Positions 25,561-32,531 of a DNA stretch of 40,610 bases are shown here, piece by piece. A model generated the notes under the pieces. The model was not told where the DNA came from. It did not search any database and saw only the letters and a program-made list of their open reading frames with translations. This DNA comes from DATBFX01 sp036558305 (GTDB lineage Bacteria > Chloroflexota > Chloroflexia > Thermomicrobiales > UBA6265), in assembly GCA_036558305.1 (NCBI GenBank), contig DATBFX010000112.1, forward strand, positions 1 through 40,610, in the 5' to 3' direction. Within the stretch, counting starts at the first letter, position 1. Every line of letters starts with the position of its first letter. The position numbers were made by a program, and so were the translations under genes.

Positions 25561-26115
25561 ATGGCATCGCTGGTGGTCGACGCGCTTCGGTGCGTCACGG
25601 AAACGGACGAAGCCGGTTCCGACGACGTTTACACCGTTACTTTCCGCGGCAACACGACCAAGCCGTTCGACAGCAACCTCGGCGTGCGCGGTCCCGGCAC
25701 CCTCTGGACCGACTTCGACAGCGGCAACGTCGAACTGTCCGACGTCACGATCGCCACGTACCGCCCCGATGCCGTCTACGTCGTTATGCTCGTCGAACGC
25801 GACGACGACCGGGACATCGACGGCGACGAAGTCCTCGGCGCGTGGCGGGCGCAGACGCACGCGGTCTGGGTCGCGTCGATGTTGTCGCTCCTCGGCCTGA
25901 GCCCGGGGCCCGCCACCGAATCGCAGCGGGCGGTCGCGGCCCAGAACATCGTCAACGCGATGCTCGGTCTCGCCTCCATCTACCTGAACTTTCCCAAGGG
26001 CAACGACGACGTCATCGACGTCCCGAAGCGGATCAGGATCGCCCCCGGTCAGAACGTCCTGGAGGAGTTCTCCGGCGACGGCGGCCACTACCGGATCCGC
26101 TTCAAGGTGGTCTGA
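25561..26115 (+). CDS. Uncharacterised protein, beta-rich with an acidic loop
   Basis: A 184-residue protein I do not recognise with confidence. The first half opens SLVVDALRCVTETDEAGSDD and YTVTFRG; the Asp-rich loop ERDDDRDIDGDEV near residue 80 could bind calcium. The second half has a helical segment with VAAQNIVNAMLGLASIYLNF. No signal peptide is visible. The ATG at 25561 has GGGAGG five bases upstream. It follows the cupredoxin-like gene by 63 bp and is the last of the rightward cluster. Confidence 0.7.
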   Translation: MASLVVDALRCVTETDEAGSDDVYTVTFRGNTTKPFDSNLGVRGPGTLWTDFDSGNVELSDVTIATYRPDAVYVVMLVERDDDRDIDGDEVLGAWRAQTHAVWVASMLSLLGLSPGPATESQRAVAAQNIVNAMLGLASIYLNFPKGNDDVIDVPKRIRIAPGQNVLEEFSGDGGHYRIRFKVV

Positions 26116-26261
26116 GCCGTCCATTCCCGGATGGGCTTGCTGCACCGCGTAGGATCGGCCCCGGCGCCCTGCCGACTCCCTCGACGACGACTGTTGCCAG
26201 GGGGATACCTGCGTCCAGACCTGCCTGTCGGCGAAGCGCCGCGTCGCATCGTCCCGCTCCT

Positions 26262-26270
26262 GCTATGATC
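26262..26270 (+). promoter_or_regulatory. Extended -10 promoter element before the LLM oxidoreductase gene
   Basis: TGCTATGAT is a TGn-extended -10 box located about 50 bases upstream of the ATG at 26319. No good -35 box is seen at the usual distance. Confidence 0.4.
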
Positions 26271-26318
26271 GCCCTGCCGACTTCGCCGGCGCCGATCATC
26301 TCCAGGAGCCGTCCGCCG

Positions 26319-27302
26319 ATGACCGACGACGCAGCGCTGACACCGCGCGAAACACACCCCTGGGTTGCCGAAGCGAAACACCGCATCGGTTGGAGCGTCA
26401 GCATCTACCCGCAACCCAAGGACTGGCGCCACTTCATCGCCCTCGTCCAGCGGATGGAAGAACTCGGCTACGACTCCTACCTCGCCTACGATCACCCCGC
26501 CGCCCGCGTCGACTGCTGGACGGCGCTGGCTGCCCTCGCCCTCGCCACCGAGCGCATCCGCCTCGGCACCATCGTCGATTGCATCTACTACCGGCCGCCC
26601 TATCTGCTTGCCCGGCAGGCCGCCGACGTCGACCGCCTCAGCAACGGCCGCCTCGTCCTCGGCATCGGCATCGGCGACGCCCCCGACGAATTCGCCCAGA
26701 TGGGGATTCCCTATCCGCCGGCGCCCGTCCGCCTGCAGGGCATGGAAGAGACGATCCGGATCGTCCGCGGACTCTGGTCGGGAGAACCTTTCGAGTTCAG
26801 CGGCGAGCAGTGGTCGGTCAAGACCGACGGCAGCTTCCTCGGTCCCGTCCAGGAACCCTACGTCCCGATCCTGCTCGCCGGCGGCGGCGAAAAGGTCACC
26901 CTGCGCCAGGTCGCCCGCTACGCCGACGCCAGCAACATGGGCGCCCACGAAACGATCGGCCGCGCCGTCACCCTGACCGACGTCGCCCGCAAATTCGCCA
27001 AACTCCGCGACTATTGCGAGGAGATCGGCCGCCCCTACGATTCGATCCTCCGCAGCCAATTCACGATGCCCCTCGTCCTCGGCGCCACCCGCGAAGCCCT
27101 CGACCGAAAACTGGCCGGTATGCCCCAAGACACCCTCGCCTGGTGCGGTCCGGCACTCTTCGCCGGCACCCCCGAGGAGGCGATCCAGTTCTACCGCTCC
27201 CTGGCCGACGCCGGGTTCCAGTACTTCGTCGCCAATGTGCTGGACGGCGACGACGAGACGATCGAGCTGCTGGGGACGGCGGTGATGCCGGCGTTTCGGT
27301 AA
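26319..27302 (+). CDS. LLM-class (probably F420-dependent) oxidoreductase
   Basis: A 327-residue TIM-barrel protein of the luciferase-like monooxygenase superfamily. ATERIRLGTIVDCIYYRPPY is the conserved strand after the cofactor-phosphate region, LVLGIGIGDAPDEFAQMG is the next, and VPILLAGGGEKVTLRQVARY is the characteristic C-terminal strand-helix. F420 rather than flavin is inferred from subfamily appearance and from the DDN-type protein at 32532. The ATG at 26319 is preceded by AGGAG. The last 100 bases before the stop region are repeated almost exactly downstream of the toxin-antitoxin pair. It is convergent with the toxin gene, 14 bp apart. Confidence 0.88.
   Translation: MTDDAALTPRETHPWVAEAKHRIGWSVSIYPQPKDWRHFIALVQRMEELGYDSYLAYDHPAARVDCWTALAALALATERIRLGTIVDCIYYRPPYLLARQAADVDRLSNGRLVLGIGIGDAPDEFAQMGIPYPPAPVRLQGMEETIRIVRGLWSGEPFEFSGEQWSVKTDGSFLGPVQEPYVPILLAGGGEKVTLRQVARYADASNMGAHETIGRAVTLTDVARKFAKLRDYCEEIGRPYDSILRSQFTMPLVLGATREALDRKLAGMPQDTLAWCGPALFAGTPEEAIQFYRSLADAGFQYFVANVLDGDDETIELLGTAVMPAFR
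27194..27293. repeat. Direct repeat copy 1 (3' end of the LLM gene)
   Basis: These 100 bases recur at 28039-28138 with one difference (T at 27236, C at 28081). The two copies bracket the toxin-antitoxin cassette. Confidence 0.9.
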
Positions 27303-27316
27303 GGAGGGATCACCAG

Positions 27317-27640
27317 CTACGCGAGCCGACCTGACCGTCTCAATGCGGCGACGCGGCGTTCCGCCCGCTCGTAGATGTTCTCGTGGGGTCCGATCAGGAA
27401 CACGAGGCAGGTACGCTCCTCTTCCAGGATCAAGTACACGGCCCGGTATGCGCCGCCGGCCCTTAGAGAGAACTCGAGCGAACGCGTGCCTTTGAGGCTT
27501 CCCGCGAGCGTGTGCCCACGAAAGGGATCCGCCTCCAACTCCAGAATCGCACGCGTCGCCTGATCGACCCAGGGCCTCAGTCGTTTCAGATCCTTTTCGG
27601 CCTGTGGCGTCAGTTCGACTTCGTACCGGCTACTCGGCAT
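27317..27640 (-). CDS. RelE/ParE-family type II toxin
   Basis: A 107-residue protein of the RelE/ParE fold. It opens with YEVELTPQAEKDLKRL, has DPFRGHTLAGSLKGTRSLEF in the centre, and continues with AYRAVYLI and FLIGPHENIYERA, the beta-strand layout of the family. Most RelE members cleave mRNA on the ribosome, while ParE members act on gyrase; I cannot tell which applies. It overlaps the upstream antitoxin by 11 bases, typical of coupled pairs. The start is the ATG at 27640. The 100-bp direct repeats on either side suggest the pair is an inserted cassette. Confidence 0.85.
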   Translation of the reverse strand: MPSSRYEVELTPQAEKDLKRLRPWVDQATRAILELEADPFRGHTLAGSLKGTRSLEFSLRAGGAYRAVYLILEEERTCLVFLIGPHENIYERAERRVAALRRSGRLA

Positions 27641-27884
27641 CGAGCGAGATCTCGTTCTCTGCCGCGAAATCACGAAGTCGCTTGGTACGTCCAGCGCTCC
27701 GCTCTGCGAGTGCGTGCTCTGCGAGTGCGTCGAACGGGTTCTCGGCTTTGGCGTAACGCAGCGTCCCCTCTTCGATCCGGACGAACAGCGTGTCACCCGG
27801 ATGAATGCCGAGCTCATCCCGCAATGTTCCCGGAATGGACAACCGCCCTTTGGCGTCGACTTTGACCGAGCGTACCGCAGACAT
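27630..27884 (-). CDS. AbrB/MazE-type antitoxin
   Basis: An 84-residue protein with the swapped-hairpin DNA-binding domain of the AbrB/SpoVT family: KVDAKGRLSIPGTLRDELGI then PGDTLFVRIEEG. The charged C-terminal tail would bind the toxin. The ATG at 27884 is preceded by GAGGAGG at four bases. The pairing of an AbrB-type antitoxin with a RelE-type toxin is known from the PrlF-YhaV group. It should repress its own promoter through the nearby palindrome at 27905-27925. Confidence 0.88.
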   Translation of the reverse strand: MSAVRSVKVDAKGRLSIPGTLRDELGIHPGDTLFVRIEEGTLRYAKAENPFDALAEHALAERSAGRTKRLRDFAAENEISLDAE

Positions 27885-27904
27885 GATTCCTCCTCGGACC
27901 GGGG

Positions 27905-27925
27905 GCGTGGGAATTCCCCACACGC
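27905..27925. promoter_or_regulatory. Candidate antitoxin operator
   Basis: A perfect 10-base palindrome GGGAATTCCC (27909-27918) sits inside an imperfect longer inverted repeat, GCGT to ACGC, just upstream of the antitoxin start. A TTGACG -35-like box lies at 27943-27948 on the minus strand, but no good -10 matches it. Confidence 0.4.
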
Positions 27926-27985
27926 GGCAGTGTACGATGGGTCGTCAACGTGTCCCGATCCCCAGCCCGCCACGGTCGCGCTGAC

Positions 27986-28147
27986 CTGGTGCGGTTACGC
28001 CCGCTTCGCCGGCACCCCGAGGACGCGGTCCCCTTCTCCCGCTCCCTGGCCGACGCCGGGTTCCAGTACTTCGTCGCCAACGTGCTGGACGGCGACGACG
28101 AGACGATCGAGCTGCTGGGGACGGCGGTGATGCCGGCGATCGACTGA
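27986..28147 (+). pseudogene. Duplicated 3' fragment of an LLM oxidoreductase gene
   Basis: The last 36 or so codons match the LLM gene at 26319-27302 with one synonymous base change, ending in a TGA one codon after MPAI. The preceding 50 bases (27986-28038) are related but more diverged and contain a one-base deletion relative to the intact copy, which breaks the frame. No start or upstream body exists. It is either a fragment created when the toxin-antitoxin cassette was inserted, or the tail of a lost paralogue homogenised by gene conversion. Confidence 0.85.
28039..28138. repeat. Direct repeat copy 2
   Basis: Matches 27194-27293 at 99 of 100 bases. The spacing between the two copies is 845 bases and encloses the toxin-antitoxin pair. 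Confidence 0.9.
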
Positions 28148-28273
28148 AAGGCGATCGGCTCCCGCGTGGGTCGTAGGTCGACCTGAATCCGGACTTTTGG
28201 TTAATTTTCGAACCCACCCGATGTCGGCCACCGGTGCCGGCAATCGCGCGCGCATCCGCTGAGCCGCTGGGAA

Positions 28274-28942
28274 TTAGCGGGCAAACAGCCTCCAGTGCCC
28301 CTCGGAGACGACGTCGACAGCACCGTCAACGACGCGGATGGCGGTCTCATCGTCGATCGCGTACGCCGGCACCCGCATGCCGGCGGCCCACCGTTCCGCG
28401 TCCGCCATGGTGTTCTGCGGCAGCTCCGGGTGATCCAGGTGCGGAAAGATCGCGAAATCGACCACGCCGAGCGTTTCGTCGCCGCCGGTGGGCGGCGTCC
28501 AGCCGACGAAGTCCCGCCCGATGCTGGGGGTCATCACCATGCTTCCGGCGCTCAGTCCCACCCAGACCGCGGACAGCGACGGCAGGAGGTCCGCCAGTCC
28601 GGACTGCCGCATCCAGTAGCACAGGTACAAGGGGTCGCCGCCGTTCACCAGCAGCACGTCCGTCTCCCGGACCCAGGGGACCCACAGCTCTTTCTTGAGG
28701 CTGGGCAGCGCGGTGAGCTCCAGCACGCCCATCGATTTCCACCCGAGTTCGACCATGGGGCATCGTGGTTCTTGCCCGCTGACGAAATTCCATGCGCTGC
28801 CAGGACCGGCCATGGGGTGCCCGTACGACGCGGTGGGGATGCACAGGGCGCCGGCCTCGGCGATCGGTTTGCCCAGGAGGCCGACCAGTGCCTCGTGGAT
28901 GCTCGCGTTCTTGATGCCGGCGGACGTGAGCAGAAACCGCAC
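28274..28942 (-). CDS. Peptidase S51 family protein (PepE-like)
   Basis: A 222-residue protein with the type 1 glutamine-amidotransferase-like fold of the S51 peptidases. VWVGLSAGSMVM contains the nucleophile-elbow Ser131, and FPHLDHPE near residue 167 supplies a candidate catalytic His. VNGGDPLYL (residues 99-107) is the conserved Gly-rich turn. PepE-type enzymes cleave dipeptides that start with Asp. The start is a GTG at 28942, preceded by AAGGAGGGG at four bases. No signal peptide is present. It lies between the duplicated LLM fragment and a retropepsin gene, with no operon partner. Confidence 0.88.
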   Translation of the reverse strand: MRFLLTSAGIKNASIHEALVGLLGKPIAEAGALCIPTASYGHPMAGPGSAWNFVSGQEPRCPMVELGWKSMGVLELTALPSLKKELWVPWVRETDVLLVNGGDPLYLCYWMRQSGLADLLPSLSAVWVGLSAGSMVMTPSIGRDFVGWTPPTGGDETLGVVDFAIFPHLDHPELPQNTMADAERWAAGMRVPAYAIDDETAIRVVDGAVDVVSEGHWRLFAR

Positions 28943-29089
28943 GATGCCCCTCCTTGTCGTTGTACGAAGCCACGCCGGAACGGCGAAGTCCAGCAACGCC
29001 CCCGGCGACCGAGCGCGACGGGCCCGGACCGTCGCGCGACCGGCCGACGCATCCTGAACGCGAAACCGACCCGCTACCCCCGCATCGGG

Positions 29090-29425
29090 TCAGAGATACG
29101 GCAGGATCACGAGTTGACGCGCCCGCTGATCGAAGCAAAACCGAAACCGCTCGAACACGTCGTGACGGCCGAGCAGTGCCGTCGTCGCGGGCGATCCCGT
29201 CGCGAACCTTTCCTCTGCCGGAAAGCGCTGTCCCTCGATCTCCAGTTCGACGTCGCAGACGTCCGTTGTCGTTCGGCCACCGACGCCAACAGCCGCGCTC
29301 GTCCGGCACGACGACAAGTCAATCCCGAGACGGACCGCGATGTCAAGGTGGAACATCGACACATCGGCGCCGGAATCGACGAGGGCAAGTACGGGTGCCG
29401 ATAGAGCCGAACCGGCCAACACCAC
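29090..29425 (-). CDS. Retropepsin-like aspartic protease (start uncertain)
   Basis: About 111 residues with the clan AA motif VLALVDSGADVSMF, whose Asp is the single catalytic residue contributed by each monomer, so a homodimer is required. The C-terminus, LGRHDVFERFRFCFDQRAR, fits bacterial retropepsin-like proteins. The GTG at 29425 has no clear ribosome site. Coding-like sequence (including RWDHQATVELAG) continues upstream in frame to a stop codon at 29483-29485 without any usual start, so either translation starts at a non-standard codon or the start has been lost. The DUF5678-like gene lies about 220 bp upstream on the same strand. Confidence 0.7.
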   Translation of the reverse strand: MVLAGSALSAPVLALVDSGADVSMFHLDIAVRLGIDLSSCRTSAAVGVGGRTTTDVCDVELEIEGQRFPAEERFATGSPATTALLGRHDVFERFRFCFDQRARQLVILPYL

Positions 29426-29646
29426 CTGCCCGGTTGCGTCGCCAGCCAGTTCGACGGTTGCCTGGTGATCCCAGCGCCCGGCCTAGGCGCTCAAGTCATT
29501 GGGCGACTCGGTCCGATCCACAGCCAACCTCCCCCGTGGCGCGTCCCGCGCTTGGGCGGCATTGGCCCGAGCAAATCACGCCGTTGCCTCGCGATGACCG
29601 GTGCCGTCTCGCCGGCGTGATCTCTGGCGAAGAACGCTGGCCTGAA

Positions 29647-29922
29647 TCAGCAGTCGAGATCGCCCGCAGGCGGAACCGGCACCAGCAGCGGCCGCTCGAT
29701 TCCCATCACTTGGGCGAGATCGGCCGCATCCCCGAACCGCGGCGCGTGCGCGACGGTCCACGGCCCGACCATCGCCACCCAACGCTCCTCGAACCCTGTC
29801 AAGCCGCCTGGGTGAGCCGCCAACCAACCCGCCGTGTCCTGGGCCGTCCAGGCACCCGGGTCGAAGTCCGGTGGCCGGTCGGGCATCCGGGCCGGTTCCG
29901 CTTGGGCGTTGCGCGTTTGCAC
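29647..29922 (-). CDS. DUF5678-like small protein
   Basis: A 91-residue protein. The core, FEERWVAMVGPWTVAHA and later GIERPLLVPVPP, resembles DUF5678 proteins, which are often encoded beside retropepsin-like proteases as here. The GTG start at 29922 is four bases after GGAGGAG, a convincing site. The N-terminal 20 residues look unstructured. The function of the family is unknown; a partner or substrate role for the protease is inference from neighbourhood. Confidence 0.65.
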   Translation of the reverse strand: MQTRNAQAEPARMPDRPPDFDPGAWTAQDTAGWLAAHPGGLTGFEERWVAMVGPWTVAHAPRFGDAADLAQVMGIERPLLVPVPPAGDLDC

Positions 29923-30302
29923 GGGGCTCCTCCGAACGCCGGTGGCGGATCATCGCCGCCCGCCTCTCCTGATATCGCGACGGCGACCGCCGGCGCCGAC
30001 CATCCGGCGAGGGCTGTGGTGGGTGGAATCGGTGCCAACGGCGAATCGCGGACGTCGATCTGCTCGGCGCGGCGCTTGGCTTCACTCAAACCGGACGCGT
30101 GCGCCATGATCTGCCGTCAAGCGACAATCAATGCGATGTTCGCATGGGGTCATGCGCTCGGTTCGGCGCATCGCGATGCCGCCAAGCTGACCTCATGTTG
30201 CATCGGTTTCACTTCACCCTCGTCAACGAAAATGAATCCTGGCACGCAGACTGCACCGCCTAACAGAGGGGATTACGCCCCAAATGAAGGAGGTGTACGA
30301 GC
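29923..30302. other. Intergenic region between divergent DUF5678-like and PRC-barrel genes
   Basis: About 380 bases in which I see no supported gene. Direct reading gave no confident -35/-10 pair. The final bases hold the strong ribosome site AAGGAGGT of the PRC-barrel gene. Confidence 0.5.
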
Positions 30303-30644
30303 ATGTCGACGACGATGACCAGATGGGCGGCAACGACCGCCAACGACTACGATCTGCTCACCGGCAAAGACGTCTACAGCGCCGACGGCGAGAAGGTCGG
30401 CACGGTCAAAGGGGTGTACCACCCGGCGGGCGATTTCCCGACCACCCGCGGGCGCCACTTCTTCCTGCTCGACCCCGGTCTCCTCAAGGATTGGTTCGGC
30501 GGCTTCGACAAGGTCTACCTGCCGGAATCGGCGATCGAGAACGTGACCCAGGATCGGGTCACCGTCAGCTTCGCGAAGGACCAGATCAAGAACCAGGGCT
30601 GGACCACGAAACCGGCCGGTCTCGACCGCTACCGTTGGGCCTGA
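30303..30644 (+). CDS. PRC-barrel-like domain protein
   Basis: A 113-residue protein with a beta-barrel pattern: YDLLTGKDVYSADGEKVGTV, then HFFLLDPGLLKDWFGG and DKVYLPESAIENVTQDRVTV. PRC barrels occur in ribosome maturation factor RimM, in photosynthetic reaction centres, and in many stand-alone stress or adaptor proteins; this is the stand-alone form. The ATG at 30303 is eight bases after AAGGAGGT, one of the best sites in the window, suggesting high expression. No partner gene is adjacent. Confidence 0.8.
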   Translation: MSTTMTRWAATTANDYDLLTGKDVYSADGEKVGTVKGVYHPAGDFPTTRGRHFFLLDPGLLKDWFGGFDKVYLPESAIENVTQDRVTVSFAKDQIKNQGWTTKPAGLDRYRWA

Positions 30645-30800
30645 CCTTCCCAACCGTCGCGATCCCCTCTCAAGGACTGCACCGCGGTGCCCCCGGTCTC
30701 GGCCGGGGGCACCGCCTCGTCGGTCGGTCGCCCCCGCACCGGGCCGATGTCGTGAGGAGCCGGAAAACGACGGGCCGCTTCGCTCCTCACGCCTCCTGCC

Positions 30801-31721
30801 TCACGCTTCCGCGATCGTGTACTTCCGCAGGTAGAACCGCGGCGCCCACGATGCCTTCGACGCGCGCAACCCCGGATCGCCGAGATCCTGCTCACCGTTC
30901 AGGTACCGGCAGCCCCGCGCCCACAGGTACTGCGCGATCCGCTGCCGCATCAACGCGCTCACCCCCGGCCAGGCCGGATCCGTTTTCTCGAAGTGCCCCA
31001 TCGCGTACCCGCGCGCCAGCACCTCCGCCGTGCAGAACCCGAGCGGTGATCCGCCCGCGTCGAACAGCGCCAGACCGATCACGTCCTCGCCCACGACACC
31101 GGCCAATGCGCACAACCGTTGCAGCGCCCGCCGCTCCACCCCCGTCTCCGGCAAATTCACCACGCCCTTGGCGCTCGCCCACCGATCGAACAGGTCGAGC
31201 ATCAGCGCCCGCGCGTACGGTTCGCGCACATCGATCGGCCGCAACTCCGCCGCCGTCTCCGCCTGCAACCGCCGGATCGCCGTTCGCTTCTCGCCGAATT
31301 CCGGTCCCCGCAACGCCGCCAGATCTTCGACCCCGAAGACGTAGTCGTAGTCCTCCGGCGCCGGCGTCACCGCAAACCGTGCCCGCACCCCCGCCGTGTG
31401 CCGCACCGCCACCTCCGGGACCCGCCGCAGGTGGGGGTCGACGTCGAGGAGATCGCGGGCGGAACGCAGCAACCGGCGCATCGTCTTTGCGACCTCGTGC
31501 GTCCCGACGAAGGTCAAGAAAAACCCATCGCCGTCGTACTGCCGCAGCTTGAACGCGAGGTTGCCGTTGACCATCGCCAGTTCGCCGCCCTCGCCCGCGT
31601 TCCAGGCCAGCACTCCCAGCGGATGAACGTCCGAATAGGGCGCGAACCGCTCCGTCGCCCGCCGGATCAACCCGATGTCTTCCGGTCCGAACCGCCTGAA
31701 CTCCCGAGTTCCTGCCCCCAC
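30801..31721 (-). CDS. DUF2156-type (GNAT-fold) acyltransferase-like protein
   Basis: A 306-residue protein whose segments match the DUF2156 domain of aminoacyl-phosphatidylglycerol synthase-like enzymes: DYDYVFGVEDLAALRG and, near the C-terminus, YLNGEQDLGDPGLRASKASW. The fold is a tandem GNAT; members move an aminoacyl or acyl group, but this subfamily has no membrane domain. The start is the GTG at 31721, five bases after AGGGAGG; the frame is open further upstream into the next gene but has no site there. It is 35 bp downstream of the pyruvoyl arginine decarboxylase gene and surely shares its transcript, which suggests a role with agmatine or arginine-derived products. Confidence 0.8.
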   Translation of the reverse strand: MGAGTREFRRFGPEDIGLIRRATERFAPYSDVHPLGVLAWNAGEGGELAMVNGNLAFKLRQYDGDGFFLTFVGTHEVAKTMRRLLRSARDLLDVDPHLRRVPEVAVRHTAGVRARFAVTPAPEDYDYVFGVEDLAALRGPEFGEKRTAIRRLQAETAAELRPIDVREPYARALMLDLFDRWASAKGVVNLPETGVERRALQRLCALAGVVGEDVIGLALFDAGGSPLGFCTAEVLARGYAMGHFEKTDPAWPGVSALMRQRIAQYLWARGCRYLNGEQDLGDPGLRASKASWAPRFYLRKYTIAEA

Positions 31722-31756
31722 GTCGTCCTCCCTTCGCTGCGTGCCGCCACGGCCGC

Positions 31757-32248
31757 CTACCAACGCTCGGCTCCGTAGACCGCCAGTGCCACCACCGCCG
31801 CGGGCTCCTCGTCGACTTCCGTCGACGCCACCCGCCAACCCACCCCCAGCGGATCGAATCCGACCCGCCGTCGCTCGCAGAGGTCGTGCAACGAGGCGTA
31901 GATCTGGTCCAGGACCGCCGCCTCGGCCTCGACCGGCGACGGTCCCTCGGACTCGTGCTCGACGAAGACCCCCTTGCCGCACTGCCACTGGTACCACCCG
32001 ATCCCCGCGGCGATCGCCCGTCCCGGCGTCGCCGATCGTTGTTCCGCCATCACCACGTAGAGCCGATCCCCGTGCTCCCGCGGCGGCGAACAGGCACGAT
32101 CCGACTCGAACACCGTCGTCCCCGGCGGGATCACCGAACTCAACCGGATCAGGTTGTAGTTGAAGACACCGCAGTCGTTGAGCGCCGCATCGAACGCCGA
32201 GAGCGCCGTCCGCCCCCGCCCACTCCCCACGACCACCGGGATGTGCAT
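31757..32248 (-). CDS. pdaD: Pyruvoyl-dependent arginine decarboxylase
   Basis: A 163-residue proenzyme that should convert arginine to agmatine. GSGRGRTALSAFDAAL near the N-terminus and NYNLIRLSSVIPPGT (Ser37-Ser38) are diagnostic: self-cleavage between the two serines would generate the pyruvoyl cofactor on the new N-terminus of the larger subunit. CGKGVFVEHESEG lies in the C-terminal half. Length fits archaeal and bacterial members. The ATG at 32248 follows GAGGAGGGG. Agmatine feeds polyamine synthesis or acid tolerance; no agmatine ureohydrolase is nearby. It is the first gene of a two-gene operon with the DUF2156-type protein. Confidence 0.88.
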   Translation of the reverse strand: MHIPVVVGSGRGRTALSAFDAALNDCGVFNYNLIRLSSVIPPGTTVFESDRACSPPREHGDRLYVVMAEQRSATPGRAIAAGIGWYQWQCGKGVFVEHESEGPSPVEAEAAVLDQIYASLHDLCERRRVGFDPLGVGWRVASTEVDEEPAAVVALAVYGAERW

Positions 32249-32531
32249 GACCCCTCCTCTCATCGGACCGGCGGCCGCACCGGGTCGAGGCGACCACGCC
32301 GCCGTCGGTCTCGTGGTCCGTCCACGCGTCGGTCCGCCCGACGCGATCTGGCCGGTCCACAACACGCTATTCCTACGTTTTTCCAAGACTTGGGACGTTG
32401 CTGCAACGGGAAAACCGTAACCTTAAGGCGTTCACGTGTCGGCGAGCGCACCCTTCCTCCACACGGTCACTTGCCCGAGAATTGCACCGGGCGCCGGGTC
32501 GGAGTCACCTGGCGGACGTCAAGGAGGAGCC

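Noticed and set aside
24651..27302. One continuous 883-codon frame ending with the LLM gene
   Set aside because: Only the last 327 codons from the ATG at 26319 look coding; the earlier part is out of frame with the cupredoxin-like and following gene and is Arg-rich shadow.
27943..27948. TTGACG as the -35 box of the toxin-antitoxin operon
   Set aside because: No acceptable -10 box lies 16-18 bases downstream, so a full promoter was not called.
30801..32360. A 519-codon frame joining the DUF2156 gene to upstream sequence
   Set aside because: The upstream part overlaps the arginine decarboxylase gene in another frame; the GTG at 31721 with AGGGAGG is the true start.
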